From: Paramecium tetraurelia
Taxonomy: Eukaryota > Ciliophora > Oligohymenophorea > Peniculida > Parameciidae
Direction of reading: 5' to 3'
Assembly (NCBI RefSeq): GCF_000165425.1
Contig: NW_001799628.1
Span: forward strand, 186,001-250,000
DNA: 64,000 nt
Below the pieces are notes generated by a model. The model ran no database searches. It had not been told where the DNA came from and was given only the letters and a program-made list of their open reading frames with translations. Within the stretch, counting starts at the first letter, position 1, and every line of letters begins with the position of its first letter. The position numbers and the translations under genes are program-made. Below, in pieces: positions 13,836 through 24,156 of the stretch.

Positions 13836-14412
13836 ATAATTTTAATATTTCTTCCCCTCTCATTAACCGCACTATTTTAATTATAATATGTGCGCCTAAA
13901 ATATATTTATAATTATAATTTGGCTATAATTTTTGAATTATTAACCATCTTAAAAATAATACCCAGTAATTATGAATGTCAATCAAAATTTATCCTATAA
14001 GAATTTCTAGACTTAACAAAAAAAGGAATTTTTTGGAATATTAGTTAACTCCATAATTGATTATAGAGGTAGAATAAATTAAAATTTAAAAATATAATAG
14101 TTTTACTCTCTTTTTATAGATTTTGATCTACAGACATATTATATAAATGTCTCAAAATTTTTTGGTTATTTATATTATTATTAAATTCCTAAAATCGAAA
14201 ATTGATATGAGTCTAACTATTCAATTATCATTCATAAAACTCTTTATTGTTTTGAGAATATCAAATATAATTTTAAACTGTAATCCGAATATATACTTTT
14301 GTAGTACTTATAATAATTGATTAAATTAAATAAAATATATATTGTGCCAAGTAAACTTTTGTCTTTTATTGAATAAATAAAAGACAAAAGTTTCAATAAG
14401 TTATTATAAGAA
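13836..14412. other. Intergenic, contains a perfect inverted repeat
   Basis: A/T-rich DNA with no gene found. Its only distinctive element is the 18-bp inverted repeat listed at 14353-14393. Confidence 0.5.
14353..14393. repeat. Perfect 18-bp inverted repeat (hairpin, 5-nt loop)
   Basis: The left arm AAACTTTTGTCTTTTATT (14353-14370) is exactly complementary to the right arm at 14376-14393, with loop GAATA. An 18-bp perfect stem is far longer than chance in a short A/T-rich spacer, and both arms contain G/C. It lies just downstream of a possible small minus-strand ORF. It could be a transcription or 3'-end signal, a small-RNA hairpin, or a trace of an excised element; the sequence does not decide. 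Confidence 0.8.
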
Positions 14413-14679
14413 TCAATTATAAAAGGCTATAGGATTTTTGTATTGTTATTCTCTCTTATTAATACAAATATGCTACAATATAACATCTATATTTAACAAA
14501 ATTTTAGATTAGTATTTAAAATTAATAAAGACTGAACACTATTTTAATATTATTAAAGGTAACTAAAAAATATTTATTTCCCAATTTTACCAAATTCTAT
14601 TAGCATTGAAATTAGCATATATTTCTTGCTCAAAATTTGATTGAGATTGAGATTGGGATTCAGAATTTTGATCTGTCAT
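14413..14679 (-). CDS. Possible small Gln/Ser-rich protein
   Basis: An 89-codon open frame from ATG 14679. The first ~35 residues (MTDQNSESQSQSQSNFEQEI) look protein-like, with Ser-Gln repeats from CAA/CAG codons. The remainder is hydrophobic and could be read-through. No intron or family was found, so this may not be a gene. Confidence 0.3.
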
Positions 14680-14955
14680 ATTTTAATCTGTTTTAAATCT
14701 GGAATTAATATTCCATATTAAGTTTTGTTCACAGTTCCTAAATAATATCTGAATAGTTAGAATTATCCAAATATATAAATTATAGAATTTCTATTAAGAA
14801 ACTTGCAATAATTATTTACTTTATTAGTCATTTAAGGATAATTACGAATAAGATTAGTGTAATTAAATTATAACTAATAATTAAAAATAGTATTCTTTTC
14901 AAAACTATTAAATATTTTTTGTAGAAATAAGTTCTTATTTTTTAAATGTATATAT

Positions 14956-16047
14956 TCATTTTGTTGGAATTTCGCTTTTCTGCTCGTATGGAACCCAAAA
15001 ATCTAAATTTTTAAAGACTTGGCGGAGGAACTTTAAGATATCTTAAGAATTTAGTATTAATTCCCCCACTTATACCAAGTAATATAAATTTTTGAAGTAA
15101 CTATCTTCTAGACTTTTGCAATATTCACGATACTTTGGGAGTATTTTATAGTATTATGGAAGGTAAAGAACAATACCAGGTTCAATTTTCTTAACCTTGA
15201 GTTTGAATTGATCAAGGAAGTCTTAGGCTGAATTGTCTTCTACTTTAACTTCCCTTTAAAGTGTTATTTATCCTTAAATCAATTCTTCATCATCATGTTG
15301 ATGATTCTTTTTATCATTATATTTTTTAATCTTCCTCTTTTTTTTGTGTTCCTCAGCTTTTGGGTCATTCTAAATAAACTTCTCGAGTTCCTCTACAAAG
15401 ATTTTCATCTCTTCTGACTGTTTAAATTTTTACTCTTTGATTTTTTCTAGAAGACATCTCATTTTATGAAAATGAAATGAACTTACTTCTACTAACGGAG
15501 GATGTTGGTTACATAATTTCATCTATGTGGCAATTTACTTAGATTCACTGACAAAGTCCTCACCTTTGAACCATTTCTTCTATTTTATCTTTGTTCCATC
15601 ATCCTTAATTTCCTTGTCAGCGTCTTTCTAAAATTCTGATTACTTATCATTTGATGGAATCTCAAACTTAGTTGGCTCTTTGTAGAAGCTCTAAAAGTCG
15701 AAGTTATTCCTTATTCTTTCTTAGCTTTCTATTAAAAATTTCGATTAGAATTTTATTGATTTTGCATCCAACTCTTTGATTAGAAACTCAACAACCTCTT
15801 GTTGCATTTCCTTAGGTAAATCTACAAGAGATTTCCATACAGATTAATTAGGATATGATTAAAGGGAGGCACAGCGATTGATACATCCTGGTTTAATACT
15901 TACACAAGTTATCAAAGGATGATACGGAAGTTCATTCATGTTAAAAAACTTGCGTAGGCCGTTTAGAATAATCTTCATAAACAATTTTTTGGCTTTCTCT
16001 TCCTATTAAGGCTACTTTTTATATTATTCAGATTGGTGTATTGACAT
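14956..16047 (-). CDS. Hypothetical charged protein, 363 aa
   Basis: An intronless frame of 364 codons. The N-terminus is Gln/Lys-rich, followed by helical sequence with one Cys-containing motif (CVSIKPGCINRCASL), long Lys/Glu-rich helices in the middle (residues ~180-260, coiled-coil-like, ending KKKRKIKKYNDKKNHQ) and a hydrophobic C-terminal part. It is probably a soluble, possibly nuclear protein given the basic patch. I do not recognise the family. It starts 21 bp after the end of the next upstream gene on the same strand. Confidence 0.65.
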
Positions 16048-16068
16048 TTATTTGGATTTAATTAAAAT

Positions 16069-16500
16069 TCAATCATTTAATTTTTTGCAGCTTTGTACCT
16101 CATAAATTCTATCATTTTAAACAATCCTCCCTTCCAAATAATAGGTAATTACCAATCTAATTGCCTCAATATGTCGATTGTGAAAAAAGATTATTGTTAA
16201 TTTTTGGTATTTAACCATCATCAACAATAATCCTTAAAAATATACTCAAAATAGACTCAAGTTATGGTAATCAATCTCCTAAAGATATGTAATGCTGATA
16301 TTCTTCCTCTTCCAATGCATTTAGAAATAAAATTGAATGCCATCATTATGTTTTTTGTAATTTATTTAATATACCTTCCAAATTTTAACGTAATATCTAT
16401 GTACTTTGTAATAGATTAACAAATTCTATCCCTTTGCAATATTAGGATTGCTTTTAGTTAAGGATTCTAATAAATTTATAAGGCTTTTAATTTTTGGCAT
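16069..16500 (-). CDS. Hypothetical small basic protein
   Basis: ATG 16500 begins MPKIKSLINLLESLTK. Removing one 24-nt intron (near 16242-16265) that contains an in-frame TGA gives 136 codons. The protein is rich in Lys, Tyr and Ile, with a possible beta-rich end (LEGRIVQNDRIYEV). No motif is recognised. Its end lies 21 bp from the start of the 363-aa gene, so the two could be parts of one longer gene with a missed splice, although in-frame TGAs lie between them. Confidence 0.45.
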
Positions 16501-17046
16501 TTCGATTATAATTACTTTTAAATAATGATATAAAATCCTTAATTTATTACAAATTTAGTTTATGCTTCTCTTTATCAAAATTGCATTAGTAAATTTTGAA
16601 AATAGTTTTAATATTCAATAATTTATTCATAAATTCTATTAAATCCAGGAACAAAAAACATTTTTATTCGAAAATCTTTCCTTCTCCCCCCTCCTTACAA
16701 AGCCTTTTACATTTTCTATTTGATTTTTAATAATACCAAACATTTTTGCCTTTAACCTATTAATATTACAATTAATAGTAATTCTATTAAAATTTACACT
16801 ATATTTCTAAGTTTTAGATTTTGAAAGAAGAATTTGCATTTCTATTTCCAATCGTATGAATTCGAGGTAGAATAGGAACAAGAAGATGTTATGATAATAA
16901 TTTTTTTATTAAAATGAATTTTTTCTATCATGTAATTTTGATAATTATCAAGAACCTTTGGATTTCTATTAATTTTATGGCAAATTCATCAAATCGCAAA
17001 CATCTTCTAAAATAAATATAAGTTTTTATTACATAACTCTTTTCCT
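16501..17046. other. Intergenic, nothing recognised
   Basis: Region between divergent genes. A/T-rich, with scattered poly-T and a short C-run near 16684. No ORF is supported on either strand. Confidence 0.5.
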
Positions 17047-17459
17047 ATGTTAATGAACCCAAAAAAGAAGAAAATAGATTATGTTGCCAATTTTAAGTGA
17101 ATGATCATAGCAATTATTTTATGATGAACCTAAGAGATTTGATAATTTATAAGGATCTCAAATGAATAAATTGGTGTAATCTTCACCGATACTTTCAAAA
17201 ACATTTTCAATTCACAGTAAACTCATAGTAATAGTCAGGAAATTAACACTCAAGAATCAGTGTCTCATACAAAATTCTAGTGATGTAAGTACAAATTGTA
17301 AAGGATCTTAATGCATTCAGCAAGACTTATATAGGTTATTTAGAATCTCTGAGTTTATAAATGAATTTTAAAAAACTTAGGTTAAGTAAGTTCTATGAAA
17401 CCAAGAGAAGTGTGTATTTCCAGCGATCATACATAAAACCATCTGCTATGATAATTTGA
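17047..17459 (+). CDS. Hypothetical basic protein, 120 aa
   Basis: ATG 17047 starts MLMNPKKKKIDYQLFYDEPK. Introns 17083-17110 (28 nt) and 17217-17238 (22 nt), both containing stops or frameshifting length, give 121 codons. The C-terminal half (LRLSKFYETKRSVYFQRSYI) is basic. No family is recognised. An N-terminal PKKKK could act as a nuclear signal. Confidence rests only on the consistent frame. Confidence 0.4.
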
Positions 17460-17962
17460 ATATGATGGAATACTTTATAATCATACATAACTTTACCATT
17501 GATATCTAAATTAATATGATACAGTCTTTAAAGTGATCTAATAGGTCAAGGAACACCTTTTTCAAGTTAAACCATCCTTTTGATTGAACAAAAATTAGAA
17601 AGTCACTCTCTCAATTAATCCTTTGATATAAAATATGTATTTGATATATAATTCATTAATTACTATGGCTTATTTTGTGCAATAAATTTCTAAGCTATCA
17701 AAAATTAATAATAAGCATACTAAAATATTATTGGAGAAAATCATTATATTGAAACATAAAAAGTGTTGCGAAAGATGCAATAGAATAATATTTATTGAAA
17801 ATATGTACTTCTAAAATTTTGATAATAAAAGAATAGATTATTTAGTCTAAAAAAGAAGATTAAGTTTTCTAACCCTCATACAACAAAATTGGAGAATTGA
17901 AAAATTAATTTAAAGTAGATGTTGTAATAATTGATAAATGAAATGTTAAATTAGAATTAATA
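17460..17962. other. Intergenic, nothing firm
   Basis: Short protein-like fragments occur in two plus-strand frames (around 17430-17600), but no splice pattern joins them. They could be an extra exon of the upstream gene or chance. The last part must hold the 3' end of the STPG-repeat gene. Confidence 0.4.
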
Positions 17963-19102
17963 TCATTTTCTCATTACATTTGTTCTTAATGTTCCATTAT
18001 TTAAAATAGAAGAAGACATATTTTTAAACACTGAAGGTTACTCATATGTGCCAGGTCCTGGAGTTTTGTCATTTTTGGTGAAATCATACTTATTACCGTA
18101 TCCAAGTGTAATCCTATTAAATCTTGAAGGCTCAATGATCGATGATTTGACCTCGTAAGTGTTGGAGGCAGGAACTTTTTCTTAAAAGGTAGCTAATGGC
18201 TTAATTCTGGCACCGATGGTACAGGAGGGCTATAATTATTGAATCCATTTTCAAATTTACTTTATTTGAACCAATCATCTAGGTAACCTCATAGGAATTG
18301 GGACTAGGTACTTGAACAGTCTGTGACATTTTGAATCTATCACTTTGGGACCAATTAGTTTTTCGATATTTAGAGGGCTATTTGGTTTCTTCTTTGAAAT
18401 ATGCATCAGGAGGTGGATTTTATTCAGCATTCCTTTGAACATACAAAGGAGAAATGAATTTGTTGCCATAACCGAAGCCTGTTGATCTGGCTGCAGATCC
18501 AACAGTATCAGGAATACTGTAATTGAACTCAGTTCTGAGAGTTAAGTTTTTATCAAATCTAAAATAATGACAATACTGACCTCTGAGCTTTGGAGAAGGA
18601 CACTTCAGGTATGCTGTGTCTGAGTGAAGAAGCAGATTAATACATCGAAGTTCCTTTACCTTATTCAACTAATTTGTGTCTCAATTGGGATAGCTAAATA
18701 GTAGATAGGGTAGATCCATTCATAGCTGAATTGCCTGTTACTCCTTGAGTGTTTGCATTACCATTTCTAACTTTGAATGACAATGCAAAGACATCTCCCG
18801 GTTGGATAGGTTCTTAAGTAAGTTACCCATTTTAAAGTAGCAATTTATATGTTGATTACATTTCAAGATTGTCGGGAAGGAGTTCAGCATTGTAATCATT
18901 TACTTTGATTGTTATTGGTTAATTGCCTTCAATTACTGGAACCAAAATATTAATTGGTGATCGATCTAAAAGCTATTCTGGTATTAAAACCTGCTTTAGT
19001 GACGAGGTTGAAGAGAATGTCATCTTATTGTTTCAATTCAACTTTGACTGGTGAGTTGTCTTTAAGCAGAAATAACCTCATGTCTTATAATCGAATGCTC
19101 AT
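17963..19102 (-). CDS. STPG-repeat (SHIPPO/ODF3-like) ciliary protein
   Basis: A 353-aa protein with the repeats that mark axonemal microtubule-lining proteins: VPSPNSYEV, VPASNTYEV and a perfect TPGPGTYE near the C-terminus, each followed by a FGYGNKF or LGYGNKY turn. The N-terminal ~170 residues carry no STPG motif and may be a separate beta-rich domain. Introns 18966-18990 (25 nt), 18559-18580 (22 nt) and 18230-18260 (31 nt) leave exactly 354 codons. STPG proteins bind inside doublet microtubules, so a structural ciliary role is likely. It begins 19 bp after the calcyphosin gene ends, in a run of three ciliary genes. Confidence 0.78.
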
Positions 19103-19121
19103 TATGTATTATTAATAATTA

Positions 19122-19771
19122 TCATAAATTCCACGATTTCTTTAATATAGCCTCAAAAGTTTCATCCTGTTGCACAGAAGATGACACATCCTAAACAATA
19201 AGCACAAGAGACATACTTAATAAAACTCTCCAAACTCTTAAAATGAAATCACTCTATCAGGATTTGCTTTATTCCAATGGGATACAAAGTCTTAGAACAC
19301 TTGCCTTTCAGTTTTATATCCTTTCAAGACATCTGGGTGTTCCTTTACATTAATCAATCGGCCCATAGTCTCTAATGTGACTTTGCCTGCCTTCTACTCA
19401 ATCGATGCATAGGCTCTTTATACATAATACAGTCTTTTATCACTCATTTATAACTAATTAGATTTTAGAAATACTCTAAAGGCATCCAAAAACTCAGTGA
19501 ATTCAATTTTGCCATTACCATTTTTATCAAATGTTTGGAAGATCATTTTAGTCTCATCTTCTGATAGAGTCAATCCAAAATTCCTCAATCCCCACTTGAA
19601 ATCATTGTACTCTACGACTCCATCTAAAATAATATATCATATAATCTAACTATTATTTTAATCCATTTCCAAAAATATTTTAGCCAATCCTCTCAATCCA
19701 TAAGCTCCTTTGCCTGTAATTTATTATTTGACTCTTATCATTAAATTCTTCACATTCCTATTGTCATCCAT
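19122..19771 (-). CDS. Calcyphosin-like EF-hand calcium-binding protein
   Basis: A 198-aa protein, close to the ~190 aa of calcyphosin, which is a ciliary doublet-microtubule protein in several eukaryotes. The family opening 'GA.G..GLA..F..MD' is present (GKGAYGLRGLAKIFLEMDQN). EF-hand 1 is DQNNDGVVEYND, EF-hand 2 is DKNGNGKIEFTE, both with good Ca ligands; the later EF-hands are degenerate. The end (ETFEAILKKSWNL) matches the calcyphosin tail 'F...M...W.L'. Introns 19624-19650 (27 nt, in the first EF loop) and 19191-19216 (26 nt) give 199 codons. Start ATG 19771 is the first in frame, 19 bp from the CFAP161 stop. Confidence 0.85.
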
Positions 19772-19790
19772 CACAGATTCATCAAATTGT

Positions 19791-20696
19791 TCACTTTGAT
19801 TTCTAGCAACCTAAAATTTCCACAAGTTTTATGGCCTATTAAAATAACATATTCTGCTACTCTTGATTTCTTAATGGAATATCAATTGTGGTTCTCCCTT
19901 CCTTCTCAGCTATTAAGTTTTATGTTTTATTTAAGCATTAATAAGAATGCACAAAGACCTCTCTTTCTCTTCCAAAATCATTTTAGTAAACTATATCATC
20001 ACTGGCTAACCAATGCTAAGTAAAAGAATGTTTAATTAACACAGTGTCATCTGATCTTACAGGTTGTCCTTCCATCTCAAATCTTATTTTTGGATCGGCA
20101 TGTTCCAATTTCCAAACTGTATTGAATACATCACTCTCAATTGCACAAACCTCCTGTTTTCTAGATATCTTAGCACATCTGGTTGGTGTCTAAGGAAGTG
20201 AATGAAGATAGAATGTTTTATTATTAGATATTCTAGGATTGGCCACAATTCTGAAATGCTATCCGTAGTGTAATACATCATCTCCATAGTAATTTGGTTC
20301 TTTAGTGTAGGGAATTATAACAAACACTGATCTCACTGTTGGTTGTGTGGTTTATGCAGTGGTTATATTGTATGCCTCTTCTCCTATTTTCAATCTCTCT
20401 TAGATATCTATTGACAAAAACCCAAGAGTCTTCAAATTTTAAAGCATCAAATGAAACCCAAAATGGATGTAATTGTCTTAAGGAAATGATAGAGATGCTA
20501 ATCTTAAACTGAAATTTGTCTTTGTGTCTTTCACTATGCTTGCCAGTTATCCATTTGATCTATTTTTTAAGTAGTCCTTCTTCCTATATAATTTATGCAC
20601 ATATTATCACTTTGTTTCATCCAATTCCCATTCTTCAAACCAATTACCAATGCGGGTCTGGAACTTATATTTATGATCAACGTTGTAATTGTGCAT
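19791..20696 (-). CDS. CFAP161 (ciliary microtubule inner protein)
   Basis: A 292-aa protein; the vertebrate family member is ~300 aa. It binds inside the doublet microtubules of motile cilia. The N-terminus RIGNWFEEWELDETKKKDYL parallels the 'GVRIGNW.EDV.LEEE..KD.L' opening. Other anchors in order are DNYIHFG, VLHYGQHFRI, FYLHSL, LEHADPKIRFEMEGQPV and FGREREVFVHSYQ, matching 'YIHYGD', 'RYGQDF', 'PDPQLRLEYEG.PV' and 'FGKE.EVVAHTY'. One intron, 20584-20610 (27 nt), lies early in the gene. The coding length is 293 codons and the stop is TGA 19793-19791. Confidence 0.88.
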
Positions 20697-21390
20697 TAAT
20701 TATTAATTTTTTATATTTCGATGAATACTTTTAAAATATTCCCATGAATATCATTATCACACTCACTTTGATATATTATTCCTATTTTAAAAAGAAATTT
20801 CAATTTTCAGAATACAACTCCTTATAGATTGCTTAATACAGTAATTATTCTCATTTGATAAACCTGAAATTCTGTTAATAATTCCTTTGAAATAATTAAA
20901 TCAATTAATGAAACTAATAAATACCCTTTGAAGGGATACTAATAGTTTTCATAAAAGGCTTAAAATTGTAATTAATAAACGAAGAACCATCCGTATCTTG
21001 AGTGCAATAAAGTGGTTATTAAAATATAGTTGCTCGCTATGATATATTTTAGTAATAGAGACTCTTATTAAACTAGATCAAAACAATTCGAAAATAAAAA
21101 TTTCATTAAATTATGTAAAACTCATATATATTGAGTAAACATAAAGTAAAATAAGTATACATATTATAAATATTTGACTATATCAAACAGACTTAATAAA
21201 ATCTTTATGGTTTTTTTTGATAAATGCAAGTATCTAATTTATAAAAATACCCAAGCTTAATTTCCTTGTAGATCAGTTGAAATATAGAAGGAGATTAGAA
21301 AAAAGTATTAACGGTCAAAGATATATGAAAGAGTTGGTAGATCTTATAAAGAAATAAAATTAGATTTGATCTAAATACTTATTATATGAT
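20697..21390. other. Intergenic, nothing recognised
   Basis: A/T-rich with several short palindromic A/T words. It should contain the promoter of CFAP161 at its left end and the 3' end of the arrestin-like locus at its right end. No ORF is supported. Confidence 0.5.
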
Positions 21391-22509
21391 TCACTTCTTA
21401 TTTTGATATCTGGTACGGATAAAAATCACATGAAAATAAATAAGTTAATTTAATATCAATGTATTTTGAATAAGAATGTAGAAAATTTTTGAGACCACTT
21501 AGATTAGAATATCAAATGTTTGACATGGGTAGGAATCAAGAATATTTAAGGTCCTGAAAGACTCTCTCTTGCAAATGGAACCTTGTTCAAACATGAAATT
21601 AGTGTAATAAATTGTTAGGGTCACCAATTGAAATGCTCCTTTTTTGAGATAAACCCATAAAGTGATTGCTGTATAATTTATTGCCATGGTTTTAACGGCT
21701 GCCAAGTAGAAGGAGTGAAATATGCTCATGTTGCTGCTCAATATAATCTCAATTTTTGCACTTTTGATTTTCAAGGGTGTGGTCAAAGTCAAGGGGATTT
21801 GATTACTTTTGGGTAACATAACCTATTTAAATAGTTATTTAGAATAGAATGATATCACATGCATTATTTTAGATATCAAAAAAAGATTCTAATAAAACTA
21901 ATTTATTTTATGGGGGAGATCATTGGGAGCGACTACTATCTAGTTAAAGAAACAACCATATGTCATTGGTTACGTGCTGGATTCATGTTTTACTGACTTG
22001 AACAAGGCATGTGTGAGTATGATTTAGAAGTCCACTTCTTTACCAAAGTTGATAATTAAAAGTGCATTATATCTACTTAAAGGTACATATATATTTCAAT
22101 ATCCCAGGGAAAATTGAATCATAAGGCAATTTCAAATTTGAAGACATCAAAATTTAAAGGGCTGACTCTAGTGTCCCAACTCTCTTTATTTGTAGTGATT
22201 AAGATACATTAATCAAATCCAAAAATACTATTGGCTTATTCTAGTAACATAATGGTTTGCGAGACCTCATAAAGATATAAGGAGAACACAATGATTCCAG
22301 GTCCCTTTAGTTGATTAACTAAATATGTTGTTGGTGTAAAGAGAGATTTCAATTTAACTTTTAATAATCCTGTCAGGAATCATCACCTGGAGAAATTCGA
22401 AAAAAATATTAGCACCTTGCAGGAAGAAGCAGTCTAGTACATACTCCTTCGGATATTATAAGCAAATATGAATAAAGCAGATAATATGTTAATCATTGTC
22501 AAAACCAAT
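21391..22509 (-). CDS. Arrestin-like protein locus (splicing not resolved)
   Basis: The central part reads like an arrestin-type beta sandwich: VKLKSLFTPTTYLVNQ, SLYLYEVSQTIMLLEQ, then LNFDVFKFEIALPYDSIFPG (compare the arrestin 'F.FEF.LP..lP.SF.G' signature), and IVVAPNDLPHKIN. Downstream a 106-codon frame (from 21819) and upstream a frame beginning near 22509 look coding. I could not join all the parts with normal 20-35-nt introns, so some splices are longer, or bases are missing. Arrestin-fold proteins in protists are trafficking adaptors (VPS26 and alpha-arrestin classes); the class here is undecided. Ends are approximate. Confidence 0.35.
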
Positions 22510-22705
22510 CTACATCAGTGCTCAAATACAATAATCAATATGTCATCCAAACAAAAAAACTATACTATTAAGAATATCCTTAAAAAATTGTTGGTTAATA
22601 ATTCAAAATCTTATAATAAAGGATGAGTTCGGAAATAGGGAACAGCATCAATTTTATTCACAAACCAATATTTGATTGAATTAATTAATGATAATATATG
22701 TTTAT

Positions 22706-22921
22706 TCAGAGTTTTGGTTTCTCTATTATTGGAAGTCTTGATAAATGTTACAACACAGCATGATTTGAGAGATGTCCAGCTTCAAAAAAACTATCTGTGC
22801 CATCTTTTCCGTTTAATTTTTCTAATATTTCCTTCCCTCCTGGATGCATTTCTGAGAATTCTGTTAAATCATACCATTTTCCAAATAGCTAAACAATTAT
22901 CTTTTGCTGTTAATTATTCAT
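22706..22921 (-). CDS. Small soluble cytochrome b5-like protein
   Basis: A single 72-codon exon. The haem-binding core is complete though short: KWYDLTEF, then MHPGGKEIL with the first axial His, and FFEAGHLSNHAV with the second axial His, in the usual order and spacing. There is no C-terminal membrane anchor, unlike the ER form. The protein is shorter than most b5 domains (~85-90 aa) because it ends right after the second His helix. It could donate electrons to desaturases or reductases; partner unknown. A missed upstream exon cannot be excluded. Confidence 0.72.
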
Positions 22922-23451
22922 AAAATTAAATAATTATAATAAGATTTTAGAATAAAGAATTTTAATTATCAAGATCGAATGCATAATTAATTATTTTGAT
23001 TATTGAACAATTTATAGAATTGATAAAATTTCATTATTACATTTCTAGTGTTATTTTATTCTTATAATTATCAATAAATATTTTTATGAATAAACTATTC
23101 AGAATAGTTTGTAAAGTTAGGTTTCGATTCAAAATATAAAATAATCACCTATATCAAAATAAATTAATATAAATACAAACTTTGAAAAGAGTTCTCTCTT
23201 AATTAAACAAAATTAAGAAAATTGTTCTTATTATATATTATCTTAATTTTAATTATTTAATTGAAAATAAATTCTAGTAAATTAATAGATGTTATAACAC
23301 AAAAATCCTGTAAACAATACATTTGATATTGCACTGTTAAATTTAAGAAAATAATTTATTTATAGGTGATGATGAAAGCTTTGTCACTTTATTTAGTGCT
23401 CGCATTGCTTTTTCAACCCCAAATAACGGTATCAACCAGTTAGGGGGTTAT
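22922..23451. other. Intergenic with a 19-nt palindrome
   Basis: A/T-rich spacer. It contains an inverted repeat at 23092-23110 (arms AAACTATTC and GAATAGTTT around one A). The plus-strand ORF listed at 23369 starts in this stretch. Confidence 0.5.
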
Positions 23452-23485
23452 TCAATACCATTTCTCTTGGCGTTGGTCGCGTTGA
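23369..23485 (+). CDS. Possible short signal-peptide ORF, antisense to next gene's end
   Basis: ATG ATG at 23369 opens a 39-codon frame. Its first ~22 residues (MMKALSLYLVLALLFQPQIT) look like a perfect signal peptide, followed by ~16 ordinary residues and TGA. It overlaps the 3' end of the minus-strand Cys-rich gene by about 34 bp. It could be a truncated gene start or chance. Low confidence. Confidence 0.25.
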
Positions 23486-24090
23486 TACGGTTGAATATAT
23501 AAATGTTAAGATTCTTCTATCTTTAAGATTTTCTTACAGATCTTATCACCCAAATCATTGTTTTTGCCAATTTATTATTATTTTGAAATCAAGTTTAAAG
23601 TAACTAAATTAAATAAGAAATTTCACCTGTCTCTTGCTTAAATTTAGCAGCTTCCTTCGCTTATGTAACTTGAATCAAATCTTATGCAACGATATCATTT
23701 AATTTTTATTCATTTGTACAACATTCTCTACAACAAGGATATCGTATTGCTCCATTCTAAGAATCGCTTAATAACCGTTGTTCACTCTCTTAACATTTAA
23801 AATGCAAATTTTAACTTTTAAGTTGTTTATCACTTAAATGTCTTTCCTTTCTAGTCCTCCTAATAAAATAAAATTGAGTCGTGCTTATACTTTGATATCA
23901 CAATTTCTTATATTACTTAAATATTTATATTTGTATATTCTAGAGAATCTTCAAACAATTATGATAATAATCGTTTTTCTGCAACAATACCAATCTCTTC
24001 TACATCTTCTTCATATGAATTTTTAAAGGATTAAATGGATGTTAATGAAGAGGGTTCAGATAATTTTTAAGGGTAATCAAATGATGACAT
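23452..24090 (-). CDS. Hypothetical protein with CCRECC cysteine cluster
   Basis: Introns 23860-23890 (31 nt) and 23604-23626 (23 nt) give 195 codons. The N-terminal half is Ser/Glu-rich and probably disordered. The middle holds a tight cysteine cluster (RYPCCRECCTNEQ) after an upstream Cys (LHFKCQESEQ), which could bind zinc or be a lipidation site. The C-terminus is Lys/Gln-rich. No family recognised. It starts 66 bp after the histidine-kinase-like gene ends, on the same strand. The splices are supported because each removes a frame conflict. Confidence 0.55.
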
Positions 24091-24156
24091 ACTTAATTGA
24101 GATATTGAAATGGAATATTTTATTTTAATTATTAGAGGCATATATATATTTAAAAT

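Noticed and set aside
17460-17640. Extra exons of a longer gene after 17459
   Set aside because: Protein-like fragments in two frames could not be joined by GT...AG introns of normal size.
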